A stretch of DNA of 64,000 nucleotides. Source: JAGOCV01 sp049445855 (GTDB lineage Bacteria > Pseudomonadota > Gammaproteobacteria > Burkholderiales > Burkholderiaceae_C). Of the stretch, positions 8,865-19,791 are shown one piece after another. The notes under the pieces were generated by a model. The model was not told the origin of the DNA and searched no databases. It worked only from the letters and a program-made list of their open reading frames with translations. The stretch covers positions 62,001-126,000 of the forward strand of contig NZ_JBMSDV010000007.1 in assembly GCF_049445855.1 (NCBI RefSeq), read 5' to 3'. How positions within the stretch are numbered: position 1 is the first letter of the stretch; each line of letters starts with the position of its first letter. The translations under genes were made by a program, and so were the position numbers.

Positions 8865-9772
8865 CGGCCTGCGTGCCGCGCTTCGCGCGCCTGTTGCATC
8901 AGTTCCACGAAGCGCCGCGCGCCCAGGCCCATGGGCCTTTCCAGCGACCACACCACGTCGACATACAGCGCCATCGAATTCGTCAGGCCGAGCAGCGGAA
9001 TCTCCACCAACGTGCCGCCGGCCAGTTGCGAACGCACGAAGCTGCGCGGCAGCCAGCCCCAGCCGAGGCCCGCTTCCAGCAGGCCGAGTGCGGCGACCGG
9101 GTTGTCGGTGCGCCAGATGTGCCGCGCGAAGATCACGCGCGGGTCCGAACTGCCGGTGTCGCGACCGGCCACGATGATCTGCCGCGTGTTGGTCAGGTGT
9201 TCTTCGCGCAGCGTGCCACCGGGACCGGCGGCCACCAGCGCAGGATGCGTCGGCGCCATCACGGCCACCAGCGTTTCGTTGCCGACTTCCTGGAAGCTCT
9301 CACGTCCGTCGAGGCTGGGCCGCTCGAACACCAGCGACAACTGCACACGCCCGGCGTGCAGCAGCGCGAGCGCATCGGCCTGCGGCGCGACCAGCACTTC
9401 GACCTGAAGCAGCGGATATTCCGCGGCCAGTTGCGCAAGCGGCGCGCTCCACGGGGCCGACAGCAACTCCGGCGCGATGGCGATGGCCAGGCGTTCCTCC
9501 AGGCCCTGTGTCAGTGCGAGCGCGTGTGCGTCGAGTTGCCGCAACTGCGCCGCCAGTTGCCGCGCCTGCGGCTCCAGCGCGCGGGCGGCAGCCGTGGGCA
9601 CCGGCTCGCGGCCGCCGCGGTCGAACAACGTGAGCTGCAGCTCTGCCTCCAGGTTCGCCATCGCCATGCTGACGGCCGAAGGCACACGCCGCAGCGACCG
9701 CGCGGCGGCGGAGAACGATCCGTGGTCGAGCACCGCGAGGAAGACCTGGACGCTGTCACTGGTGAAAGCCAT
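8861..9772 (-). CDS. LysR-family regulator (likely controls the divergent PACE pump)
   Basis: A 303-residue LysR-type regulator: an N-terminal winged helix-turn-helix (VFLAVLDHGSFSAAARSLRR) and a type 2 periplasmic-binding-like effector domain. It is transcribed away from the PACE transporter gene at 9899 across a 126-nt shared promoter region, the same arrangement as AceR/AceI in Acinetobacter. By analogy it probably activates the pump in response to a biocide or polyamine-like compound. That is inference from context; the ligand is not visible. Confidence 0.85.
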   Translation of the reverse strand: MAFTSDSVQVFLAVLDHGSFSAAARSLRRVPSAVSMAMANLEAELQLTLFDRGGREPVPTAAARALEPQARQLAAQLRQLDAHALALTQGLEERLAIAIAPELLSAPWSAPLAQLAAEYPLLQVEVLVAPQADALALLHAGRVQLSLVFERPSLDGRESFQEVGNETLVAVMAPTHPALVAAGPGGTLREEHLTNTRQIIVAGRDTGSSDPRVIFARHIWRTDNPVAALGLLEAGLGWGWLPRSFVRSQLAGGTLVEIPLLGLTNSMALYVDVVWSLERPMGLGARRFVELMQQAREARHAGR

Positions 9773-9898
9773 CGCTGGATTATCCGGGAATGGTTGTGAA
9801 TCATCAGAAAAACTGAAAGCTTCTGACTTTTTATATCAGTCGATCAGTCATAAAGTCCAGCCATCGTCACTCAAAGCACCTCGGTAAGGACATCGGAA
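9773..9898. promoter_or_regulatory. Divergent LysR/PACE promoter region with TCAG/CTGA repeats
   Basis: A-T-rich region holding TCAG (9804-9807), CTGA (9813-9816), CTGA (9823-9826), TCAG (9836-9839) and TCAG (9844-9847). The first two and the middle two form inverted repeats, a plausible LysR-type operator. TATATC at 9832-9837 could be a -10 element for the pump gene. Confidence 0.5.
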
Positions 9899-10363
9899 AT
9901 GCAGGGCATCAAGCGCAAAGTCGTCTACGTCACCTTGTACGAAGGCTTCGCCATCCTGTTCGCCAGCATCGGGCTGGCAGCCATGTCGGGGCACGGCGCG
10001 GGCCATTCGACCGCGCTCGCTGCCATCTGCTCGGCCATCGCCGTTGTCTGGAACCTGACCTACAACACGATCTTCGAAGCCTGGGAATCGCGCCGCCCCG
10101 AGCGGCACCGAAGCGTGGCGCGCCGCGTGGCGCATGCCATCGGTTTCGAAGGGGGTCTGGCGGCCATCCTGGTGCCGGTGTTCGCGTGGTGGCTGGGCGT
10201 GGACCTCTGGACGGCGCTCTGGATGGACATCGCGCTGCTCATCTTCTTCCTCGTCTACACCTTCTGCTTCAACTGGATCTTCGACCGCGTGTTCGGCCTG
10301 CCGGCTTCGGTGACGGGCGGTGACCGACACGGCGCCGAAAGCACCGTGACCGGCGCGGTCTGA
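9899..10363 (+). CDS. PACE-family multidrug/biocide efflux transporter
   Basis: A 154-residue inner-membrane protein with four hydrophobic segments and two tandem bacterial transmembrane pair domains. It carries the family motifs: TLYEGFAI in helix 1, WNLTYNTIFEAWE in helix 2, RRVAHAIGFEGGL in helix 3 (with the functionally key glutamate) and YTFCFNWIFDRVFG in helix 4. PACE proteins export chlorhexidine and similar cationic compounds with proton coupling, and short-chain diamines are proposed natural substrates. The C-terminal tail of about 16 residues is not conserved. TAAGGA precedes the start. The divergent LysR is the likely regulator. Confidence 0.9.
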   Translation: MQGIKRKVVYVTLYEGFAILFASIGLAAMSGHGAGHSTALAAICSAIAVVWNLTYNTIFEAWESRRPERHRSVARRVAHAIGFEGGLAAILVPVFAWWLGVDLWTALWMDIALLIFFLVYTFCFNWIFDRVFGLPASVTGGDRHGAESTVTGAV

Positions 10364-10396
10364 GCTGATCTTTCGCACGCACCGGACCCGCGCCGG

Positions 10397-10402
10397 TAAA
10401 AT
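10397..10402 (+). promoter_or_regulatory. -10 element TAAAAT of metH2
   Basis: TAAAAT followed by TGCGGGCTT, a common beta-proteobacterial housekeeping promoter form. It would start transcription at about 10409 and give a leader of about 48 nt containing the hairpin at 10419-10439. Confidence 0.5.
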
Positions 10403-10418
10403 TGCGGGCTTCCGCAAG

Positions 10419-10439
10419 GAGCGCTGCAGCGTGGCGCTC
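10419..10439 (+). promoter_or_regulatory. metH2 leader hairpin resembling the SAH riboswitch P1 stem
   Basis: GAGCGC (10419-10424) pairs with GCGCTC (10434-10439). The flanks AAGGAGCGCTGCA and GGCGCTC resemble the two sides of the S-adenosylhomocysteine riboswitch found upstream of metH and ahcY in related bacteria. The inner domain, including CCAGGCTCG, is absent, so it is probably a degenerate remnant or a chance resemblance. Confidence 0.3.
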
Positions 10440-10456
10440 TCCACGAGAGTGAGTCC

Positions 10457-13228
<2,772 letters not shown>

Positions 13229-13377
13229 TCCGGCCTCGGGCGCGTTCAATCGCCACGGCCACCGCCCTCGCGGCGAGCAGCAGCCACAACCCCACGTGTA
13301 GCCCGCCTCGCGGGACCATATCGCCCCCCCGCAGCAGCGGAGCCGCTGCGCCTGCGTCGTCCACTTTCACATTTATG

Positions 13378-13407
13378 TTGTGTTTCACGGTAGTCGTGAG
13401 TTACGAT
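13378..13407 (+). promoter_or_regulatory. Putative sigma-70 promoter of the Bug-protein gene
   Basis: TTGTGT (13378-13383) and TACGAT (13402-13407) are separated by 18 nt, about 48 nt before the ATG at 13456. The region is A-T rich compared with its surroundings. The 120 nt before it carry short G-C hairpins, such as CCCGC-CTC-GCGGG, but no gene. Confidence 0.45.
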
Positions 13408-13455
13408 AAATGCAAATTCCAATTAATTGGCTCATTCAGATTCGAAAGGTCCACG

Positions 13456-14427
13456 ATGCAACGACGTTCTTTCTCCGGCCTGCTGGCCGCCGGTCTCGCC
13501 GCACCTGCCACCGTGTTCGCGCAGGACGCCTACCCCTCGCAGCCGATCCGCTGGATCCTCGGTTACCCCGCCGGCGGCGGTAGCGACATCACGGCCCGCA
13601 CGCTCGCCGATTCGATGCGCGCGACGCTCGGCCAGCCGCTGCTGATCGACAACCGTCCCGGGGCGGCGACCAATATCGCGGGCGACCTCACCGTCAAGGC
13701 CCGGCCGGACGGCTACACCGTGATGTCGGTGGACCCGGCGATCTGCTCGTTCAACGAACACCTGTTCAGCAAGCTGCCGTTCGATCCGGCCAAGGACTTC
13801 ACGTACATCGGCGGCATCGGCGTGCTGCCCCTCATGCTCGTGGTGCACCCGGACTTCCCGGCGAAGACCATGCGCGAGTGGATGGACTATGTGAAGGCCA
13901 ATCCGGGCAAGGTGGATTACGCGTCGGTGGGCAACGGCTCGCCGCACCACCTGACGATGGAGATGCTCAAGCATCAGAACAACCTCTTCATGACGCACAT
14001 CCCGTACCGTGGCGGCGCACCGGCGCTGCAGGACCTGATGGGTGGCCAGGTGAAATGCATGATCCTGGACATGGCCGGCGGCGTGCAGGCGATCCGTGCC
14101 GGCAAGGTGCGCGCACTGGCCATCAGCACGCCAAAACGCTCGGCGCTGCTGCCCGACGTGCCGACATTCACGGAAGCCGGGTATGCCAACAGCGACGTGG
14201 TCGGCATGCAGGGGCTTGCAGGGCCGGCGGGCATGCCCGCGCCGGTGGTGGCCAAGCTGTCCAATGCGCTGATCACCGCGCTGAAAGACCCGGCCGTGTT
14301 GCGCCGCCTGACTGAAATCGGCCTCGAGCCGACACCGTTCACCGGCGAGCAGTTCACGGCGCATGTGCGTGCCGAGGCGAAACGCTGGGGGCCGATCATC
14401 AAGGCTGCCGGCGTCAAGCTCGACTAA
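13456..14427 (+). CDS. Bug/TctC-family periplasmic solute-binding protein
   Basis: A 323-residue tripartite tricarboxylate transporter receptor (Bug family). A signal peptide (MQRRSFSGLLAAGLAAPATVFAQ, cut at about residue 23) with an RRSF motif could use Tat or Sec. Family motifs follow: GYPAGGGSDITAR, IDNRPGAATNIAG and HIPYRGGAPALQDLMGGQ. It should bind a carboxylated compound in the periplasm. No TctA or TctB membrane subunit is nearby, so it is an orphan. It opens the catabolic island, so an aromatic or dicarboxylic acid is a reasonable ligand guess. An upstream start is possible but ATG 13456 gives a normal signal peptide. Confidence 0.88.
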   Translation: MQRRSFSGLLAAGLAAPATVFAQDAYPSQPIRWILGYPAGGGSDITARTLADSMRATLGQPLLIDNRPGAATNIAGDLTVKARPDGYTVMSVDPAICSFNEHLFSKLPFDPAKDFTYIGGIGVLPLMLVVHPDFPAKTMREWMDYVKANPGKVDYASVGNGSPHHLTMEMLKHQNNLFMTHIPYRGGAPALQDLMGGQVKCMILDMAGGVQAIRAGKVRALAISTPKRSALLPDVPTFTEAGYANSDVVGMQGLAGPAGMPAPVVAKLSNALITALKDPAVLRRLTEIGLEPTPFTGEQFTAHVRAEAKRWGPIIKAAGVKLD

Positions 14428-15242
14428 CGCGTCGACGGGGACGCGTGCGCAGCATGCGCCTCGAAGCGCTCGGCCACGCTGATGCCCTGCTCGGGGCCGA
14501 GGGCGGCGTAACCGCCGTCCACCGGCAACTCGGCTGCGGTGATGAAGCGCGCCTCGTCGCTCAGCAGGAAAGCCACGGCGTCCGCCACTTCTGCCGGGTC
14601 GCCCATGCGGCCCAGCATGTGCAGCGGCGCGGCTACGGCGTCTGCGGTGGCGCGGTCACCGCCGGTGCGCCGCTCGAAGGCGCTGGACCACACCCAACCC
14701 GGGGACACCGTGTTCACGCGGATGTTGTGCTGCGCCAGATCAGCCGCCGCGTTGCGCGTGAGTTGCAGCATCGCGGCCTTGCAGGCCGGGTACACCCAGC
14801 GGCCCGGTTGCGCCACATGCGCGCTGATGCTGCCGAAGTTCACGACCGACCCGCCGCCGCGCGCGATCATCGCCGGCACGGCGGCTTGCAGCAGCATCGC
14901 CGCGCCGGTGATGTTGGTGTCCAGCGCCATCGACCAGTCGGCGCGTGGCGATTCGATGCCGTTGTCCATGTACACGGTGGCGAGGTTCACCACGAAATCC
15001 AGGCCGCCCCAGAGCGAGCGGGCCATCGCGACCGCCTGTGCGATCTGCGCGTCGTCGCGCAGGTCGGTGCGGCAAAAGCGCGCCCGCGTGCCGATGCGTT
15101 CCGCCGCGGCGCGGCCGTCGGCCTCGTTCACATCGGCCAGCAGTACGTGTACGCCGCGCCGCGCCAACCCTGCCGATACTTCGGCGCCCAGCAGCGTCGC
15201 TGCGCCGGTCACGATCGCCACTTTGCCGTCCAAGCCTCGCAT
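14424..15242 (-). CDS. Short-chain dehydrogenase/reductase
   Basis: A 272-residue classical SDR. The NAD(P)-binding motif is VTGAATLLGAEV (instead of TGxxxGIG, so slightly unusual), followed by NLATVYMDN where NNAG is normal, and the active-site YPACK. An aspartate after beta-strand 2 (LLADVNE) suggests NAD rather than NADP. AGGAG lies 10 nt before the ATG at 15242. It is divergent from the LysR gene at 15386 and could dehydrogenate a cis-dihydrodiol made by the dioxygenase at 16423-18335; that role is inference. The stop overlaps the Bug gene stop by 4 nt. Confidence 0.82.
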   Translation of the reverse strand: MRGLDGKVAIVTGAATLLGAEVSAGLARRGVHVLLADVNEADGRAAAERIGTRARFCRTDLRDDAQIAQAVAMARSLWGGLDFVVNLATVYMDNGIESPRADWSMALDTNITGAAMLLQAAVPAMIARGGGSVVNFGSISAHVAQPGRWVYPACKAAMLQLTRNAAADLAQHNIRVNTVSPGWVWSSAFERRTGGDRATADAVAAPLHMLGRMGDPAEVADAVAFLLSDEARFITAAELPVDGGYAALGPEQGISVAERFEAHAAHASPSTR

Positions 15243-15385
15243 GCCGTTGTTTCTCCTGCACGGACACGCGCGGCCGCGCCGTGCGGCCACGACCCACGCC
15301 GTCGCTGCGCCATCGTAGGCGGGCAACCCGCGGCCGCATAATGATTTTGCGTCAGCCCCCGCGTGAACCGCATGCAGCTTCCCCC

Positions 15386-16375
15386 ATGCCCACAGCACCG
15401 CCACGATTCGACCGGCTCGACCTGAACCTGCTGCGCATCTTCGACGCCGTGCTCGAAGAAGGCAGCGTCGTGCAGGCGGGCCGCCGGTTGTCGCTCAGCC
15501 CGTCAGCCATCAGCCATGGTCTCGGCCGGCTACGTCATGCGCTCAAGGACGACCTCTTCACGCGCGAGAAGGACGGCATGAAACCCACGCCGTTCGCGCG
15601 CGAACTCGGCGTGGCCGTGCACGACACCTTGCGGCGCCTGCGCACCGCGCTCAGCGACGATGCCTTCCACCCCGAGTCGAGCGATCGCGTGTTCACCATC
15701 GCGTGCAGCGAATTCGCGAGTGTCGTTCTGTTCGCGCCGCTGATCGCCAGCGTGCGCGCGCAGGCGCCGGGCGTGCAGGTCAGTTTGCTGCCGTCCAACG
15801 CGCTCAACGTCTCCGAGGCGCTGGAGGCGGGCCGAATCGACCTGGCCATCGGTACCTTCCTCGAAGCCGGTCCGCGCTTTCGCATGCGCAAGCTGATGGA
15901 CACCGACCAGGTCTACGTGCTGCCCGAAAGCGCCGGCCCCGGCCCGCTGACGCTGGAGCGCCTGGCCGCTTTGCCCCACGTGGTGGTGCGCCTGGCGACC
16001 GCGCAGGAGCGTGTGGTGGTGGACGAATGCATCGTCGAGAAAGGCCTGCGCCGTCACATCAACATGGGCGATTCGCCGCGTCTCGATCAGGCGCTGGCCG
16101 CGCGGAGCGAGGCGCGCACGATCTGCGCGGTGGTCTCGCATCCGCTGGCGGTGCCCGCGATCGTGCAGTCCTCCGGCGCAGTGGGCATGCTGCCGCGCCA
16201 GATGGCCGAGCGCCTGGCGCCGGTGTGGGGCCTGCAGATCCATGACGACCCGCAGGGCTCGCCATCGTTTCCGTATTCCATCGTCTGGCACGAACGCGCC
16301 GATGCGGACCCGGGCAACGCCTGGATGCGCGATGTGATCGAGGCCGCGAGTGCACGCGATGCACGCGCGCGCTGA
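15386..16375 (+). CDS. LysR-family regulator of the dioxygenase genes
   Basis: A 329-residue LysR regulator of the NahR/NodD-like group: it starts RFDRLDLNLLRIFDAVLEEG, with helix-turn-helix VVQAGRRLSLSPSAISHGLGRLR, and ends with the hydrophobic IVWHER motif typical of this subgroup. It lies between the SDR at 14424 (divergent) and the dioxygenase large subunit at 16423 (same strand, 47 nt downstream), so it probably controls both. The 143 nt upstream would hold the operator, but no clear T-N11-A box was singled out. Confidence 0.87.
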   Translation: MPTAPPRFDRLDLNLLRIFDAVLEEGSVVQAGRRLSLSPSAISHGLGRLRHALKDDLFTREKDGMKPTPFARELGVAVHDTLRRLRTALSDDAFHPESSDRVFTIACSEFASVVLFAPLIASVRAQAPGVQVSLLPSNALNVSEALEAGRIDLAIGTFLEAGPRFRMRKLMDTDQVYVLPESAGPGPLTLERLAALPHVVVRLATAQERVVVDECIVEKGLRRHINMGDSPRLDQALAARSEARTICAVVSHPLAVPAIVQSSGAVGMLPRQMAERLAPVWGLQIHDDPQGSPSFPYSIVWHERADADPGNAWMRDVIEAASARDARAR

Positions 16376-16409
16376 CCAAACTTCACTCGCTTCACGATGG
16401 CCTTGCTCC

Positions 16410-16415
16410 TAGCAT
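16410..16415 (+). promoter_or_regulatory. -10-like TAGCAT before the dioxygenase large subunit
   Basis: TAGCAT ends 7 nt before ATG 16423, and there is no Shine-Dalgarno. The spacing matches other putative leaderless starts in the window. The -35 region is unclear, as is common for activator-dependent promoters. Confidence 0.35.
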
Positions 16416-16422
16416 TGGCCGC

Positions 16423-17832
16423 ATGAGCAGAGAAAACATCCCCATCCGGTGCAACGCGGCTGCTGGAGCGCCAGCCGGAGCGACGCCCCATGTCGATATC
16501 GGCTCGCTCATCGACGAGCGGCCTGACGAGCGCGTGTTCCGCGTGCATGGCAGCGCGTTCACCAGCGAAGACGTGTTCGACACCGAGATGGCGCTCATCT
16601 TCGAGAAGACCTGGGTCTTCCTCGGGCACGAAAGTGAAGTCGCCCAACCGCACGACTGGCTCGCGACCTCCATCGGCCGGCAGCCGGTGCTGGTGATGCG
16701 CGACGGTGCGGGCGTGCTGCGCGCGGTGCACAACAGTTGCAGCCACCGGGGCGCGCTGCTCACCAGCAGTACCTGCGGCAACAAGCGCGTGCATGTGTGC
16801 CCGTACCACGCATGGTCCTACGGCAGCGACGGGCGCAACCTGTCGATCAATGGCAAGGCGACCGGCGCGTATGTCCCCGCTTTCGAGGCGCGGAGCCAGG
16901 ACTTGCGCCCGATCGCACGTTTCGGCAACTACCGGGGCTTCCTGTTCGGCAGCCTCGCCGCTGCTGTGCCGCCGCTTGAAGAGCATCTGGGGCCGGCGCG
17001 CGCATTCATCGACCTGCTGGTCGATCAGGGCGAGCACGGCATCGAGCTGATCCCGGGTCGTGTGCGCTACACCTTCAACGCCAACTGGAAATGGCAGATC
17101 GAGAACGCCACGGACAGCTACCACTTCCAGTCGGCGCACAGCACTTACATCGACACGCTGGAGCGGCAGAAGCGCAAGGCCGACGAAGCCGGCACGAAGC
17201 TCACGGACACCCATGTGTCGTCTTACGTGGGCTTCGCGCAGCACCGCAGGGAGATCGGACGCGGCGCGTTCGACCTCGGCAACGGGCACAGCGCGATGTG
17301 GGGCCCGACCCCGACGCCCGAAGCAAGGCCGCTGCACCAGTCGCTCGAAGCCCTGCAGGCGCGCGTCGGTGAGACGCGCGCGAAATGGATGCTCTACACG
17401 CGCAACGTGAACATCTGGCCGAACCTGCAGCTCTACGACAACATCGCCTCGCTCATCGGCATGATCCGGCCGGTCTCGGCGGGCTGCACGGAGATGATCA
17501 CGTACTGCGTCGGTCCGAAAGGCGAGGCGCCTGATGCGCGCAAGCGCCGCATCCGCCATTGCGAGCAGTTCCTCAACCTGGGCATCGCCAACCCGGACGA
17601 CATCGCCTGCTACGAGGCCTGCCAGACCGGCCTGGCCCACCAACCCGATGCATGGGTGGACTACGCGCGCGGCATGGCCATCGTCCAGAACGGTCCGTCG
17701 CCGCACGGCGCGGAGATCGGCATCCAGCCGCACGAGTGGGTGTTCGGCGGCTTCGACCTCGGCGACGAGACGGGCCATCAGCACGGCTTCAGGCAGTGGC
17801 GTCATCTGATGAGCGCGGAGGCCGGGGCATGA
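16423..17832 (+). CDS. Rieske ring-hydroxylating dioxygenase, large (alpha) subunit
   Basis: A 469-residue oxygenase alpha subunit. The Rieske 2Fe-2S site is C106-x-H108 ... C126-x2-H129 (HNSCSHRGALL; VHVCPYHAW). The mononuclear iron site is in NATDSYHFQSAHSTYID (H234, H239). The C-terminal half resembles benzoate/anthranilate-type dioxygenases (GMIRPVSAGCTEMITYCVG). It hydroxylates an aromatic acid or amide, taking electrons from a reductase that is not next to it. Its stop overlaps the beta-subunit ATG. The substrate is unknown; the adjacent amidase hints at an aromatic amide or its acid. Confidence 0.9.
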   Translation: MSRENIPIRCNAAAGAPAGATPHVDIGSLIDERPDERVFRVHGSAFTSEDVFDTEMALIFEKTWVFLGHESEVAQPHDWLATSIGRQPVLVMRDGAGVLRAVHNSCSHRGALLTSSTCGNKRVHVCPYHAWSYGSDGRNLSINGKATGAYVPAFEARSQDLRPIARFGNYRGFLFGSLAAAVPPLEEHLGPARAFIDLLVDQGEHGIELIPGRVRYTFNANWKWQIENATDSYHFQSAHSTYIDTLERQKRKADEAGTKLTDTHVSSYVGFAQHRREIGRGAFDLGNGHSAMWGPTPTPEARPLHQSLEALQARVGETRAKWMLYTRNVNIWPNLQLYDNIASLIGMIRPVSAGCTEMITYCVGPKGEAPDARKRRIRHCEQFLNLGIANPDDIACYEACQTGLAHQPDAWVDYARGMAIVQNGPSPHGAEIGIQPHEWVFGGFDLGDETGHQHGFRQWRHLMSAEAGA

Positions 17833-18335
17833 GCGTGGATCTGCACGAAGCTGCGCGCCGCCTCATCGACATGGAAGGTGCATTGCTCGACCGGCGGCAA
17901 TGGGATCGCTGGCTCACGCTCTACGAAGAAGACGCGGTGTTCTGGGTGCCGGCCTGGCGTTCGGATGAAGAGCCCACGACGGACCCGGCGCGCGAGACAT
18001 CGATGATCTATCTCGAATCGCGCGGCGCGCTCGAAGACCGCGCGTGGCGGCTGGGCACGGGACGCTCGCTCGCATCGGCGCCGCTGCTGCGGACCTCGCA
18101 CGTCAGCGGCTCGGTCATGGTGGAAGAGGGCGTGGGCGGCGAAGTGAAGGCGTTCTCAAGCTGGGCCTGTCATGTCTTCAACGTGCGCAATGCGCAGCAG
18201 CATGTGTTCTTCGGCACCGCCGATTATGAGCTCGTGCGCCGCGATGCCGGCCGGGGCGGGCTCGGTATCCGCCGCAAGACGGCGACGCTGCTCAACGACC
18301 GCGTGCCGAGCCTGCTCGACTTCTACTGCGTCTGA
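17829..18335 (+). CDS. Rieske ring-hydroxylating dioxygenase, small (beta) subunit
   Basis: A 168-residue beta subunit of the NTF2-like fold (MSVDLHEAARRLIDMEGALL; DRWLTLYEEDAVFWVPAW; RRKTATLLNDRVPSLLDFYCV). Beta subunits give structure to the alpha3beta3 hexamer and sometimes influence specificity. The start overlaps the alpha-subunit stop (ATGA, 17829-17832), so the two are translationally coupled. It is convergent with the amidase gene, only 10 nt apart. Confidence 0.9.
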   Translation: MSVDLHEAARRLIDMEGALLDRRQWDRWLTLYEEDAVFWVPAWRSDEEPTTDPARETSMIYLESRGALEDRAWRLGTGRSLASAPLLRTSHVSGSVMVEEGVGGEVKAFSSWACHVFNVRNAQQHVFFGTADYELVRRDAGRGGLGIRRKTATLLNDRVPSLLDFYCV

Positions 18336-18345
18336 AAGGCAGTGG

Positions 18346-19791
18346 TCAGAGGCGCGGCAGCAGGCGCTGACCGCACACGCCCTCCACGGCCATGCCGATG
18401 GAAAGCAGTTGCGCATCCGCACCTGGCCGTGCCACGAGCGTGACGCCGAAAGGCTGGCCGTCGTCGCCCTTACCCATCGGGATCGCGAGCACCGGTGCAC
18501 CGGCCTTGCCTGTCATGCGCGCGGCGGCGTCCATGGGCAGCAGCAGGGCGTCGGCCTGGCCAAGGTCGAGCGCGGCTTCGATGCCGCCGTGCAGCGCCAG
18601 CGCGAGATCGCGCGCGCGGTCGGCGAGGTACGTGTCTTCGTGCAGCGGGCCCGTGGCAGCGGCGCGTTCCATCAGTACCTGGCCGTAGGGGATGGCTTCG
18701 GGGTGCGACGCATTCCATGTCACCAGCGCTTGCAGCGAATCGATGCCGCAGGGCGAGCCGTGCTCCTGCAGGAATGCGTCGAACGACGCCTTGAACTCGG
18801 CGCGGAACACGGACGACACCACGTCGAGCAATTGCTCGGACGACGGTACGTCGCACGGGTCGACCAGCGTCACGCCGGCCTGGCGCAAGGCGTCGAGAAC
18901 GCGCGTGAAACTGCCTATCGAATCGGCATACGCGGGCTTGTCGGCCATGGCGCGGCGCGGCACACCGATGCGCAGTCCCCCGAGTGGCGCGGCGGTGGCG
19001 GCGATGGCCTGCCGGCGCTCATGCACCCAGCGCATCGTGAGGCCGTCGCGCGGATCGGGCGCGCAGAGCACGGCGGAAACCAGCGCCGCATCGGCCACGC
19101 TGCGTGCGAGAGGGCCCGGCGAATCCTGGCTCGCCACGAGCGGTGCGATGCCCGCGCGGCTGGCAAAGCCCACCGTCGGCTTGAAGCCGACGAGCGAAGA
19201 GCGCGTGGCCGGGGTCTGGATGGAGTTCTGCGTTTCCGAGCCGATGGCGAACGGCGCGAAGCCTGCTGCCACCGCACTGGCCGAGCCCACGCTCGAACCT
19301 TGCCCGCGGTCGTAGCGCGGGCCATGCGGGTTCTTCACCACGCCGCCGGCTCCGCTGAATTCGGATGGCATCACGTCGGACACGTAGTCGGCGAGCTCGG
19401 TCATGTTGGTCTTGCCGAGCAGGATGGCGCCCGCATCGCGCAGGCGGCGCACGATCGTCGCATCGGCGGACGGCACGAACTCGGCAAGTGCTCTCACGCC
19501 CGAGCTCGCGCGCAGGCCGGCGACCATGATGTTGTCCTTGGCCAGATAGGGAATGCCATGCAGCGGCCCACGGTCCCGCCCGGCGTCGAGTTCGGCCTGC
19601 ATTGCGTCGGCGGCCTCCAATGCATCGGGCGACAGGGTGCGCACCGCGTTGAGGTTCGCGCCAGCCGCGTTGTGCTGCGCGATGCGGTCGAGGCCATGCT
19701 GCACGAGCGCGCGCACCGTGAGCTGGCGTGAGCGCAATGCTTCGCCGAGTTGCGCAATGCCCGCGGTATCGAGGTCGAGGGGAATGGTCAT
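18346..19791 (-). CDS. Amidase-signature family hydrolase
   Basis: A 481-residue amidase-signature enzyme. The Ser-cisSer-Lys triad is present: lysine in HGIPYLAKDN (near residue 83), a serine in GQGSSVGSASAVAAG (near 160) and the second in GSETQNSIQTPA, where the family usually has GGSI, so the glycine pair is replaced by Gln-Asn. Such changes occur and need not abolish activity. It hydrolyses an amide to acid and ammonia in the cytoplasm. Its ATG overlaps the reductase stop (19788-19791), making a coupled unit: oxygenase, ferredoxin, reductase, amidase. The substrate is probably an aromatic or cyclic-imide-derived amide; this is inference. Confidence 0.85.
   Translation of the reverse strand: MTIPLDLDTAGIAQLGEALRSRQLTVRALVQHGLDRIAQHNAAGANLNAVRTLSPDALEAADAMQAELDAGRDRGPLHGIPYLAKDNIMVAGLRASSGVRALAEFVPSADATIVRRLRDAGAILLGKTNMTELADYVSDVMPSEFSGAGGVVKNPHGPRYDRGQGSSVGSASAVAAGFAPFAIGSETQNSIQTPATRSSLVGFKPTVGFASRAGIAPLVASQDSPGPLARSVADAALVSAVLCAPDPRDGLTMRWVHERRQAIAATAAPLGGLRIGVPRRAMADKPAYADSIGSFTRVLDALRQAGVTLVDPCDVPSSEQLLDVVSSVFRAEFKASFDAFLQEHGSPCGIDSLQALVTWNASHPEAIPYGQVLMERAAATGPLHEDTYLADRARDLALALHGGIEAALDLGQADALLLPMDAAARMTGKAGAPVLAIPMGKGDDGQPFGVTLVARPGADAQLLSIGMAVEGVCGQRLLPRL

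Noticed and set aside
6954..8951. N-terminal extension of recQ by more than 660 residues
   Set aside because: The region is metH1 and the MmcB-like gene on the other strand; RecQ homologues start close to ILQEVFGY.
8231..9799. A 522-codon plus-strand frame over the LysR gene
   Set aside because: Antisense of a well-formed LysR regulator; composition is Arg/Ala/His-rich.
10380..10456. Full SAH riboswitch before metH2
   Set aside because: Only the outer stem-like parts are seen; the core is absent. Kept as a remnant hypothesis only.
18346..19791. Amidase as GatA of tRNA amidotransferase
   Set aside because: No gatB or gatC neighbours, and the catabolic context and altered GGSI motif favour a stand-alone amidase.
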